NCBI RefSeq assembly: GCF_000820765.1
Contig: NZ_CCYH01000038.1
Location: 148,403 to 212,402, forward strand
Reading direction: 5' to 3'
Source: Candidatus Soleaferrea massiliensis AP7
GTDB taxonomy: Bacteria; Bacillota; Clostridia; Oscillospirales; Ruminococcaceae
Length of the DNA: 64,000 nt
Shown here: positions 45,226 to 52,557 of the stretch, one piece after another
Layout: the number at the start of each line of letters is the position of its first letter
Position numbering within the stretch: the first letter of the stretch is position 1
Notes under the pieces: model-generated
Database searches by the model: none
Told to the model about the DNA's origin: nothing
What the model saw: only the letters and a program-made list of their open reading frames with translations
Position numbers and translations under genes: made by a program

Positions 45226-45254
45226 ATTGTATCAGATATCCCGGCCTGGTACAA
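45226..45254 (-). promoter_or_regulatory. Sigma-A promoter of the CNNM/CorC gene
   Basis: On the minus strand, TTGTAC (45249-45254), a 17-nt spacer and TACAAT (45226-45231), 37 nt before the TTG start. It lies downstream of the ncRNA terminator, so the transporter need not be read from the ncRNA promoter. Confidence 0.7.
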
Positions 45255-45317
45255 GACATCCCTGTAAAAAATTCCTTGAAAGTTCACAGGGCGGTGTGAA
45301 AAGGGAATCCAAAACGC

Positions 45318-45347
45318 AAAAAAATCCAATACCGCATGGCATTGGAT
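45318..45347 (-). terminator. Terminator of the putative small RNA
   Basis: ATCCAATGCC, loop ATGC, GGTATTGGAT on the minus strand (one mismatch), followed by seven Ts. Confidence 0.85.
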
Positions 45348-45606
45348 GCTTCCTACAGTGGTATGGACCCTTCCATATTTGCTGATTATCCGAAGATAAT
45401 CAGCAAATACTTATAGGGCAAAATGAAAAAAAGGACCAATATCTAACAGAAACGTTTTCCAGGCAACATGAAAGCGTTTCTTCTTGCACTCTCAAGTAAA
45501 ATAAAACCCCGATATCGTCAGCTTATACAAAAACTCTGCACATACTGAAATGCTATTTGGCAGAACCCTGAAACTGTTTCCAAATGTATGAACCTTAAAT
45601 ATCTTG
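45318..45606 (-). ncRNA. Putative stand-alone structured small RNA, about 290 nt
   Basis: Bounded by a consensus sigma-A promoter and an intrinsic terminator, with no credible ORF inside. On the minus strand it contains four stem-loops in order: CATACATTTGG paired with CCAAAT...GTATG (about 45540-45592); GAAACGCTTTC paired with GGAAAACGTTTC (45449-45480); a perfect 15-bp stem closed by a cUUCGg tetraloop (45376-45409); and the terminator. I could not match it to 6S RNA, tmRNA, SRP RNA, RNase P RNA or a T-box. It may be a novel sRNA or an unrecognised known class. Confidence 0.6.
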
Positions 45607-45612
45607 AGTATG

Positions 45613-45641
45613 ATTATACTAAAAAAAGCACAGCTTGTCAA
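45613..45641 (-). promoter_or_regulatory. Consensus sigma-A promoter of the putative small RNA
   Basis: On the minus strand, TTGACA (45636-45641), a 17-nt spacer and TATAAT (45613-45618): both hexamers perfect. Such strength without a protein gene behind it points to an abundant RNA. Confidence 0.85.
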
Positions 45642-45977
45642 GGGCATTTTTCCAAGATTCAATTATTTTTTCTAGTTAAATAATCCTGTCCATTTTTTAG
45701 AAATTTCCGCTTCCATCAAGTCCATATCACGTATACTGTTATCTCCCGCCGCCTTTTATCATCGCGGCAGCAATCGCCATCCGCCAAGCCTGTCTGCGTC
45801 TTTTCATGAAAGGATGCCGCCCTTGTATACCAGTTTCCCCCATATGAGGCTGTACACGCGAACAGATGTGGTTTGCCGCTCACAGACGGGCCTGAATTCT
45901 CCATCGCCCGCTGAGCGTTCCGTTCACTGGCTGACAGAGCGCAAGTCTATTTTACACCAGAAGATATTTTTTCATTT
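45642..45977. other. Gene-free stretch upstream of the small RNA promoter
   Basis: No ORF with a ribosome site or protein-like content; nothing interpretable seen. Confidence 0.4.
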
Positions 45978-46012
45978 AAAAAATCCCGCCCTCCTTCCCG
46001 GAAGACGGGATT
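45978..46012 (-). terminator. Terminator after galU
   Basis: AATCCCG (46006-46012 read on minus) pairs with CGGGATT (45982-45988), with an inner CTTCC/GGAGG-type extension, followed by TTTTAAA on the minus strand. Confidence 0.75.
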
Positions 46013-46025
46013 CCCATGTATAAGC

Positions 46026-46898
46026 TTATGACAGTCTGCTGGTCACCTTTTTCAGATACTCCTTAAACTCGGAGCCGACCTCCGGATGAATCAGGCCGAC
46101 CTCGACAATCGCCTGCAGGATGCCCAGCTTGTTGCCCATATCGTAACGCGTTCCCTCGAAATCCACGCCGACCATGCCTTCGCGTTTGGCCAGGGTGCGC
46201 ATCGCATCGGTCAGCTGCAGCTCCCCGCCCGCGCCGTACGGCGTGTTCTCCAGAATCTCAAAGATGCTGGCCGGCAGCACAGTCCTGCCCAGAATCGCAA
46301 AGTTTGAGAAGAGCTGTTCCCGCGACGGCTTTTCAATCATATCGGTCACCTTGTACAGGTTGTCCCGGATGTTCTCAACCGCCAGCGAGCAGTACTTGAG
46401 GATCTGGTCGGTCGGGACCTCCTTCATGCCGGCGACGCCGAGGCCGAATTCCTCATATGCGTCGCAGAGCTGCTTGCAGACCGGCGTCTCGCTCAATATC
46501 ACATCGTCGCCGTAGAGCACCGCAAACGGGTCGCCGCCGACAAAGGTTTTGGCACAGAGCACCGCGTGTCCGAGCCCCTTGGTCTCCTTCTGGCGGATGT
46601 ACTGGATGTTGGCAAGCTTGGAGATCGCCACGATCTCATCATACGCCTGCTGTTTTCCGGACCTTAAGAGCCTGTCCTCCAGTTCGGGCGCACGGTCAAA
46701 ATGGTCCTCTACGGTCGTTTTTCCGCGGCTGGTGATGATCAGGATGTCCTCAATTCCAGATTTGACGGCCTCTTCGACAATATACTGAATCGCCGGCTTG
46801 TCGACGATCGGAAGCATCTCCTTGGGCATCGCCTTGGATGCCGGCAGCACTCTTGTACCCAGTCCCGCGGCCGGAATGACCGCTTTTTTGATCTTCAT
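46026..46898 (-). CDS. galU: UTP-glucose-1-phosphate uridylyltransferase
   Basis: 290-residue enzyme making UDP-glucose for cell-envelope glycans and galactose conversion. Signatures are VIPAAGLGTRVLPASKAMPKEMLPI (N-terminal nucleotide loop), QKETKGLGHAVLCAK, YGDDVIL and the IEKPSREQLFSNFAILGRTVL region. ATG 46898 (MKIKKAV) is supported by AGGAGG 9 nt upstream. It is 20 nt downstream of a zinc-ribbon membrane protein gene and ends in a terminator. In Leloir metabolism UDP-glucose is needed for galactose use, which fits the alpha-galactosidase content of the region. Confidence 0.96.
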   Translation of the reverse strand: MKIKKAVIPAAGLGTRVLPASKAMPKEMLPIVDKPAIQYIVEEAVKSGIEDILIITSRGKTTVEDHFDRAPELEDRLLRSGKQQAYDEIVAISKLANIQYIRQKETKGLGHAVLCAKTFVGGDPFAVLYGDDVILSETPVCKQLCDAYEEFGLGVAGMKEVPTDQILKYCSLAVENIRDNLYKVTDMIEKPSREQLFSNFAILGRTVLPASIFEILENTPYGAGGELQLTDAMRTLAKREGMVGVDFEGTRYDMGNKLGILQAIVEVGLIHPEVGSEFKEYLKKVTSRLS

Positions 46899-46918
46899 AA
46901 AATAATCCTCCTGTTTTG

Positions 46919-47893
46919 TCACATCATTGGCAGGATCACCGGAACCAGAAAGACCGATACGGCGATCATATACAGAATAAACAGTCCACCCAGCACACTC
47001 GCCACTGCTATGGCGGAGATACCGCCCTTTTTGTCCATATAGGCGTTGTATCCGGCCGTGTCGGATGCAAAATCATCCTTAGCATGCTTAATATGCTTAA
47101 ACGCATAGCTGCGATACCAGTGGTTGGTAAACGCCAGCGCGATAAACGATATCCCCGTCATCACAAACCGTGAAACGTCCAAAAGGGTCATCCAGACAGC
47201 ATAGGCGTTGTAGTCAAACGGAACGCCGGCAAGCTGTGCTTGTATGCCGGCAAATGTGACCACTGTGGCCGGCACCGCGCAGATCACATAGATCGCCATG
47301 AACAGCGCGCCGAGCTTGTACATCTTTCGATAGAAAAAGTACAGGAAGTGCAGAAAAAACGCCGGAAAATTCAGCGAGATGATGCGGTTGTACATGCTCA
47401 TCGCCTTGAATTTCACAATAAACGAGATCGCGTTGTTCTTCACAAACCGGCTGATATCCGCGATTTTGACGCCGTCAATCTGCTCCTCCACGGTAAATCC
47501 ATACATCGTGGCGGTTTCCTCATTCACAGCGCCCTGTCCCATATTCTGAAACGGCTGCTGAACCTGAGGCTCGCGCATCGTCCGGCCGCAGGTCACGCAG
47601 AACTTTTTGCCCGGCTCATTCATCTCGCCGCACCAGGGACAGGCGACCTTACCGCCGGCCTCTTCCCCTGCCGCACGGATATCGGCCTGTACGCCCGGCT
47701 GCGCGGGCGTGATGACCTGTTTGGGCTTTCTTTTCCACTGCTTTCCCGGCTCATTGCCGCAGAACGCGCAGACATTTTCCTCTTTATAGCATGGCCTGTG
47801 CTGCGGCGCACCGCAGATCGGACAGACCACGATGTCATCATCCGGTTTAAAATGATTTTTGCATTTTACACAATCTTCTCCAGCATACAGCAA
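46919..47893 (-). CDS. Zinc-ribbon/RING-like membrane protein (DUF2628-like C-terminus)
   Basis: About 324 residues. The N-terminus carries a RING-finger-like cluster of cysteines (GEDCVKCKNHFK, VVCPICGAPQHRPCY, VCAFCGNEPG), then a second zinc ribbon (VACPWCGEMNEPGKKFCVTCG). The C-terminal half has about four hydrophobic segments resembling DUF2628. The start is taken as TTG 47893 behind GGGGGA; the in-frame ATG at 47968 falls at the predicted transcription start. It is first gene of a unit with galU. Function unknown; the domain pair occurs in Firmicutes membrane proteins of unknown role. Confidence 0.72.
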   Translation of the reverse strand: MLYAGEDCVKCKNHFKPDDDIVVCPICGAPQHRPCYKEENVCAFCGNEPGKQWKRKPKQVITPAQPGVQADIRAAGEEAGGKVACPWCGEMNEPGKKFCVTCGRTMREPQVQQPFQNMGQGAVNEETATMYGFTVEEQIDGVKIADISRFVKNNAISFIVKFKAMSMYNRIISLNFPAFFLHFLYFFYRKMYKLGALFMAIYVICAVPATVVTFAGIQAQLAGVPFDYNAYAVWMTLLDVSRFVMTGISFIALAFTNHWYRSYAFKHIKHAKDDFASDTAGYNAYMDKKGGISAIAVASVLGGLFILYMIAVSVFLVPVILPMM

Positions 47894-47973
47894 TATAATC
47901 CCCCGCTTCCAAAACTGAATTTCCCGTAAGGTATCCTGACGGGCGCTGAACCAAGGTCCGATTGGCAATTAAC

Positions 47974-48034
47974 ATTATATCCTATATTTATAAATAATCC
48001 AACACTTTACAATAATTAATAAGTAAAATATAAT
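47974..48034. promoter_or_regulatory. Divergent sigma-A promoters for zinc-ribbon/galU and prfB
   Basis: Minus strand: TTGGAT (47997-48002), 17 nt, TATAAT (47974-47979). Plus strand: TTTACA (48006-48011), 17 nt, TATAAT (48029-48034). The two -35 boxes are only 3 nt apart, so polymerases compete for the site. Confidence 0.82.
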
Positions 48035-48071
48035 AGATAGGACACAATTGAAACAGACGGAAAATCGGAGG

Positions 48072-48099
48072 AAAACGGCGTTCTAGCCCGCCGTTTTTT
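48072..48099 (+). promoter_or_regulatory. Attenuator-like terminator hairpin in the prfB leader
   Basis: AAAACGGCG (48072-48080) pairs with CGCCGTTTT (48089-48097), followed by TTTTTT in total. It lies about 30 nt inside the transcript, between the plus-strand promoter and prfB. A 12-codon leader ORF (TTG AAA CAG ... TTC TAG, 48048-48086) with AGGA upstream ends inside the hairpin loop. Premature termination here could regulate prfB. Confidence 0.6.
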
Positions 48100-48169
48100 C
48101 CCCTGTATGAAACATCGTCCATTCGTGGACTTCATCGGCCCGGCCGATCAATACAACTGGAGGAAAACC

Positions 48170-49282
48170 ATGTTACAATTTGAAGAACTCAAGCAGCAGC
48201 TGACCGCATTAAAACCGCAGATTGACGATCTTGCCGAGGCCATCGGACTTTCGGAGCTTCAGAAGAAGCTGGGCGCGCTCGAGGAACAGGGCGCGGACCC
48301 CGCCTTCTGGAACGATCTCGAGCAGTCGCAGAAAACGCTGCAGCAGACCACGCAGATCAAATCCAAGATCGGGGATTATAACCGATTGGTCAGCCTGTAC
48401 GAAGACATCAGCACGCTGATCGAAATCGCGCTGGAGGAACAGGACGAGGCGCTTTACACCGAAGCCGAGCAGACCTTCCAGACGCTGGTCGGCGAGCTGG
48501 AGACGCAGAAGCTCTCCACGCTGCTCAGCGGCGAATATGACGGCAAGAATGCGATCCTGACCTTTCATGCCGGTGCGGGCGGAACCGAAGCACAGGATTG
48601 GGTGGAGATGCTCTACCGCATGTACACCCACTGGGCCGAAAAGCATAAATTTAAGGTCAAGGTGCTTGACTACCTCGACGGCGACGAGGCCGGCATCAAG
48701 AGCGCGTCCATTTTGATCGAGGGAATCAACGCCTACGGATTCCTGAAATCCGAAGCCGGCGTACACCGACTGGTGCGCGTCTCCCCGTTCGACGCATCCG
48801 GCCGAAGGCACACCTCGTTCGCATCGCTGGAGGTCATGCCGGAAATCGACGACGCCGTGGATGTTGAGATCAATGAAAGCGATTTGAAGGTCGACACCTA
48901 CCGCGCAAGCGGCGCGGGCGGACAGCACGTCAACAAGACCGAATCCGCCATCCGCATCACCCATCTCCCGACCGGGATTGTGGTCGCCTGCCAGAACGAG
49001 CGCAGCCAGCATCAAAACCGGGAGGTCGCCATGAAGATGCTGATCTCCAAGCTGACACAGATCAAGGAGCGCGAGCATCTCGACAAGATCGGGGACATCA
49101 AGGGCGAACAGAAGGATATCGCCTGGGGTTCGCAGATCCGATCCTATGTCTTCATGCCCTACACATTGGCGAAGGATCACCGCACCGGCTACGAGATGGG
49201 CAACATCAACGCCGTTATGGACGGCGACATTGACGGATTCATCAACGCCTACCTCAAAGCAAAAAGCTTAGGACAAATCTAA
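48170..49282 (+). CDS. prfB: Peptide chain release factor 2, no programmed frameshift
   Basis: 370-residue RF2 that ends translation at UAA and UGA. The stop-recognition tripeptide SPF (VRVSPFDASGRRHTS) marks RF2 rather than RF1 (PxT). The GGQ motif (SGAGGQHVNKTESAIR) triggers peptide release. ATG 48170 (MLQFEELKQQL) has GGAGG upstream. Most bacterial prfB genes have an in-frame UGA near codon 25 bypassed by +1 frameshifting; here the frame is open throughout that region (QIDDLAEAIGLSELQKKLG). The leader carries a terminator hairpin that might provide control instead. Confidence 0.96.
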   Translation: MLQFEELKQQLTALKPQIDDLAEAIGLSELQKKLGALEEQGADPAFWNDLEQSQKTLQQTTQIKSKIGDYNRLVSLYEDISTLIEIALEEQDEALYTEAEQTFQTLVGELETQKLSTLLSGEYDGKNAILTFHAGAGGTEAQDWVEMLYRMYTHWAEKHKFKVKVLDYLDGDEAGIKSASILIEGINAYGFLKSEAGVHRLVRVSPFDASGRRHTSFASLEVMPEIDDAVDVEINESDLKVDTYRASGAGGQHVNKTESAIRITHLPTGIVVACQNERSQHQNREVAMKMLISKLTQIKEREHLDKIGDIKGEQKDIAWGSQIRSYVFMPYTLAKDHRTGYEMGNINAVMDGDIDGFINAYLKAKSLGQI

Positions 49283-49375
49283 GGCAATTATGGAAATGAA
49301 AAATCGATGACTGATTATAAGAGTAAATTTATCATCCCAGCCAAGGTATTGGGGTACCATAGAAGCAGCTTATAA

Positions 49376-49800
49376 CCGGGGAAGCGTTCGCTGCTAGCTA
49401 TGCCCAACCACCCTGCCCAAAACAAAACGCCGTCCGCACCACCTGCGGTGGAGCAATCGCCTACGGCGTTCTCCAACTAAGGAGTCGTGTACGCAGCGGC
49501 TTCGGGAATCAGGGTACCAGTCAAGACAGTCTTAGGGAACGTAAGCGTCCGCTGCCAACCATTCAGCCACCCTGCCATCTGGATGCCGCCCGCAGACGGC
49601 CGAAGCAGATAACGGGATATCAGGGGGGATTTTCAAGGGGGCCATCTGGCTTGGGGTGGCACAGTGTATGGCCCCCTTGAACGGCCTTTCTTGGTTACTT
49701 CTTTGGCCGGCAAAGAAGTAACGACCACACAGCCAAGCGTCACTTGGCAAACACCATGAAACCGCTGTGCCACAGCGGTACCGCATTCATCAAGCTAAGC
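49376..49800. repeat. Dispersed structured repeat, copy 1
   Basis: Shares long stretches with 63764-64000 (CACCACCTGCGGTGG, GGCGTTCTCC, GGGTACCAG, GCAGACGGCCGAA, TTTTCAAGGGGGCCATCTGG). It contains two inverted repeats: 49632-49645 with 49668-49681 (14 bp) and 49694-49705 with 49711-49722 (12 bp). A sub-block ending CAAAACGCCGTCCGC near 49386-49440 is a partial second copy of 49540-49600. The ORF on its minus strand (49532-49786) is judged not to be a gene. Confidence 0.75.
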
Positions 49801-49840
49801 TTTGATCACCAAAACATAACAAGCAGCGCATTTTTTACAT

Positions 49841-49876
49841 GCAAAGGGCACCTTGAAAATTCAAGGTGCCCTTTGC
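49841..49876. terminator. Perfect 17-bp hairpin of unclear role
   Basis: GCAAAGGGCACCTTGAA (49841-49857) pairs with TTCAAGGTGCCCTTTGC (49860-49876) around a 2-nt loop. No T-run on either strand. It may bound the repeat element or stop transcription weakly. Confidence 0.45.
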
Positions 49877-50073
49877 TATTGCACTAATGGAAATCAGAGA
49901 TCATCATTCCTAAACCCGGGAAAATTTACAACACATTTTCAATACTTTTACTCTTTTGTCAATTTTATTAACGGCGCACCGTTAGCCTCGGTTTTTATTT
50001 GTAGTATACTTAAGCTATTGGTATACGAAACAAATGAAAACCAAAAACAACAGTGTTAAGAGGAGAAATTAAT

Positions 50074-50715
50074 ATGTGTACATTCAACAGCATATTTAAA
50101 CGCAGTAAATTTAAAAATCTCATGTCTTATATCATAAACGAAATAGGAGAAGACGGCGAAAACATAGAAGACTATTCCCGAGCCATCGACCAATCTTATG
50201 AAGACTTTTTTACAAATCTCGAAAAACTGTATCCGAAAGCCGACAGAAATGATAATCGATTATTCGATGTTGTAACGGACTTTTCAATCATCCATGATGA
50301 TATTTATTTTAAAGCAGGAGCACTGACAGGCTTTCAGCTATACAAGGAATTTGAGGAGCATTATAAAAATCACAAGGACAGCGACATCCCATCTCTTTTG
50401 AAAAAGCAGGAAGATACAAACAATGAACAGCAAAAACAAAAAACAGATTCTATACTGGATGCCTTCCAAACATTCAGATTGGACACTGCTTTTGAGACAT
50501 CTATAAAAGACAATGAGAACTATCAGAAACTAAATGAAAAGACCTCGCAAAAAATATTTCGTATTGACCATATTGGATTGAATCGTGAGCAATGGAACGT
50601 TGTAGACGCCGCCTTATCCGCTTGCAATGAACGAAGTACATATTTTGGAGATATGGCATATCATCAAGGTTTCAAAGACGCAGTAAAGCTGCTTGCGGAA
50701 ATCTTTGAATGCTGA
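50074..50715 (+). CDS. Hypothetical protein, AT-rich orphan gene
   Basis: 213-residue acidic, mostly helical protein (SYIINEIGEDGENIEDYSRAI; C-terminus AYHQGFKDAVKLLAEIFEC). No signal peptide or transmembrane segment. ATG 50074 is preceded by AGGAG at 8 nt. Codons are much richer in A/T than those of neighbouring genes, which suggests recent acquisition. It sits alone between a dispersed repeat and a minus-strand operon. I do not recognise the family; the YHQGFKDAVKLLAEIF ending is like small uncharacterised Firmicutes proteins with a conserved C-terminal GF-aliphatic helix. Confidence 0.7.
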   Translation: MCTFNSIFKRSKFKNLMSYIINEIGEDGENIEDYSRAIDQSYEDFFTNLEKLYPKADRNDNRLFDVVTDFSIIHDDIYFKAGALTGFQLYKEFEEHYKNHKDSDIPSLLKKQEDTNNEQQKQKTDSILDAFQTFRLDTAFETSIKDNENYQKLNEKTSQKIFRIDHIGLNREQWNVVDAALSACNERSTYFGDMAYHQGFKDAVKLLAEIFEC

Positions 50716-50723
50716 TCATGGAA

Positions 50724-50767
50724 TAAAAAAAGTCACGCCCTGTCCACAGATGCGGACAGGGCATGAT
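50724..50767. terminator. Hairpin between the orphan gene and the HAD gene
   Basis: TCACGCCCTGTCC pairs with GGACAGGGCATGA with one wobble. A seven-T run follows on the minus strand, while the plus strand has none. Confidence 0.7.
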
Positions 50768-50796
50768 TCTGTATAAAACAGGAATTCACCATGAAA

Positions 50797-50834
50797 TAAA
50801 AGCGCGCTGATGAACCATCATCAGCGCTTTGCAT
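50797..50834 (-). terminator. Terminator of the dnaD-dnaC-HAD operon
   Basis: AAAGCGCGCTGATG pairs with CATCAGCGCTTT with a 2-nt bulge, followed on the minus strand by TTTTATTT. Located just past the HAD stop codon. Confidence 0.75.
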
Positions 50835-50837
50835 GTA

Positions 50838-51518
50838 TCAGGGAATCAAAAGCAGATTCCTGTCAAACTCTGTGAAATCCGTGATGACGCCATTGACATC
50901 CTCCCGATTTTCAAGATCGGGACGGGTATCCTCGGTCACCACAGCTAAAACGCTGCCATACCCGGCGGCATGCGCGGAACGGATGCCGCTGGCCGCATCC
51001 TCCACCGCAATCAGTTTTTCCGGCTTTATGCCAAGCCGCTGCGCGCTGCGCAGATAGATGTCCGGCGCGGGCTTTCCACGCATCTTTCCGTCGTCGAAGA
51101 TGATGTGCTCCATTGGAAACCACCGCAGCAGGTAAAATTTTTCCAGATAATACCGCACATTCGGTTCGCAGGAGGAGGTGCCGATGGCGTGAGGAATCCG
51201 TTTTTCGGTCAGATAATCGAGCAGCTCGACCGCGCCCGGCGCAAGCGCGAACGCCTCGCCGTCCTTTTCGCAGAGCTCCAGATAAATCTGTTCCTTCTGG
51301 TCTGCGAGCCGCGCCGCGGTTTCATCATCCAAAGCATGGCCCACGAGGTATTCCAGGATCACCCGGTTGACCCGTCCGTGCACCTTGCTTCGGATCTCCT
51401 CATCGGTAAATGCCCGGCCGCGCAGCTGCTCGGACAGGATGCGCCACGCATATTCATGCTTGTCGGAATCCCAAAGCAGCGTGCCGTTAAAATCGAAAAC
51501 AATGCCTGTATACCGCAT
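50838..51518 (-). CDS. HAD-superfamily hydrolase, beta-phosphoglucomutase-like
   Basis: 226-residue cytoplasmic phosphatase-like protein. Motif I is FDFNGTLLWDSD, motif II HAIGTSS, motif III lysine in GKPAPDIYLRSAQRLG, and motif IV VEDAASGIRSAHAAG. The second residue of motif I is Asn instead of the usual Asp (DxN, not DxD). This removes the customary acid/base and may slow turnover or indicate another specificity. The GKPAPD/VEDAxxGIxAA pattern is typical of the PGM/phosphatase branch. Last gene of an apparent dnaD-dnaC-HAD operon. Substrate unknown. Confidence 0.88.
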   Translation of the reverse strand: MRYTGIVFDFNGTLLWDSDKHEYAWRILSEQLRGRAFTDEEIRSKVHGRVNRVILEYLVGHALDDETAARLADQKEQIYLELCEKDGEAFALAPGAVELLDYLTEKRIPHAIGTSSCEPNVRYYLEKFYLLRWFPMEHIIFDDGKMRGKPAPDIYLRSAQRLGIKPEKLIAVEDAASGIRSAHAAGYGSVLAVVTEDTRPDLENREDVNGVITDFTEFDRNLLLIP

Positions 51519-51534
51519 AAAAACTCCTTTCCGG

Positions 51535-52536
51535 CTACCGCAGCAGCCTGCCGCGCATCTTGATCTGGCGGATGTCGTTGCCGAAGAATTTCAGCACATC
51601 GTAGTTGCCGAGAATGCGTGACACAATGCGTTCGTTGTACACCTTCAGAAGCTCGTTCATGTTCAAGTTGGTGTTGATGATGACCGGCCGCTGTTCATTC
51701 AGCCGGGTATTGATGATGTTGTAGAGCGCGGAGACGGTAAAGGTCGTCTGAAACTCCGAGCCGAGATCATCCAGGATCAGCAGGTCGCAGTCCAGCACCG
51801 TCTGCAGCGTGTCCGCATCGGCCGCTTGGACCCGTGAGAAGCGCTCCTTCTCCATCCGGTTCATCAGGTTCTGCATCGACGAATAGACGACGCCGTATCC
51901 GCGGCGCGTAATCTCCGACGCAATCGCAATCGAAAGATGCGTCTTTCCAAGACCGGTGGCGCCGATCATCAGGATGTTCGGCGCATGCTGATAAAAGGCA
52001 CGGCAGTACTGCTGGCAGTACCCGAAGATCTCCCCCATCTTCTTTCTGGGGTTGACGCCGGTTTTGGCATCCGGCTGGTCCGGATAATATTCCAGACGGA
52101 ACTGCTCAAAGGACGCTTCATCTGCGGACACCGTCCCCTGCAGCCTCTTGATCGCCTGCGCCTTCAACAGCTGCTGCAGGCAATCACATTTCTCATTTCC
52201 TATGTAGCCCTCATCCTGGCAGGCGGCACAGCTGTACGGGATTTCCAGATAATCCACCGCATAGCCGTTCTCCCGCAGCAGCTGCGCTTTCTCCTGCTGC
52301 AGCGAGATGTTCTTCTGCTTCATGCCTTCTATCAGCTGCGACGCGTCGCTCCCGCCGGCCAGCACGGCTTTTGCTACCATGATGCCGGTCCCGCTGAGCT
52401 CCCGGTCGATCTGACGGATACGCGGGATTCGGTCGTAAATCTCCATCCGGCGCAGCTCGGCCGTCTGTTTGGCCTTGCTTTTGCGTTCGGACAGAATGCG
52501 GAAGGCGTCGTCATATACCTCTTTGGAATATCCCAT
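51535..52536 (-). CDS. DnaC/DnaI-like replicative helicase loader
   Basis: 333-residue AAA+ ATPase that loads the replicative helicase. It has an N-terminal zinc-finger region (SCAACQDEGYIGNEKCDC), then the ATPase core with Walker A GATGLGKTHLS, Walker B DCDLLILDDLGSE and sensor I VIINTNLNMNEL. A C-terminal Arg-rich segment (RIVSRILGNYDVLKFFGNDIR) fits the arginine finger region. It is 21 bp downstream of the dnaD-like gene, so the pair forms a primosome unit as in other Clostridia. Confidence 0.92.
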   Translation of the reverse strand: MGYSKEVYDDAFRILSERKSKAKQTAELRRMEIYDRIPRIRQIDRELSGTGIMVAKAVLAGGSDASQLIEGMKQKNISLQQEKAQLLRENGYAVDYLEIPYSCAACQDEGYIGNEKCDCLQQLLKAQAIKRLQGTVSADEASFEQFRLEYYPDQPDAKTGVNPRKKMGEIFGYCQQYCRAFYQHAPNILMIGATGLGKTHLSIAIASEITRRGYGVVYSSMQNLMNRMEKERFSRVQAADADTLQTVLDCDLLILDDLGSEFQTTFTVSALYNIINTRLNEQRPVIINTNLNMNELLKVYNERIVSRILGNYDVLKFFGNDIRQIKMRGRLLR

Positions 52537-52557
52537 CTTCTATCGCCCTCCCCTTCC

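Noticed and set aside
45449..45580. GAAACG...CGTTTC words read as LacI/CcpA-type operators
   Set aside because: 45449-45459 and 45470-45480 pair with each other as the arms of one RNA hairpin inside the putative small RNA. No sugar gene is adjacent, so RNA structure explains them better.
49532..49786. Minus-strand ORF of 84 codons in dispersed repeat copy 1
   Set aside because: It lies wholly in repeat DNA with hairpins, has no ribosome site, and its similarity to the ORF in copy 2 follows from the repeat itself.
49376..49800. CRISPR array
   Set aside because: Repeated blocks are unequal and long, with no regular 28-37 nt repeats or spacers; no cas genes in the window.
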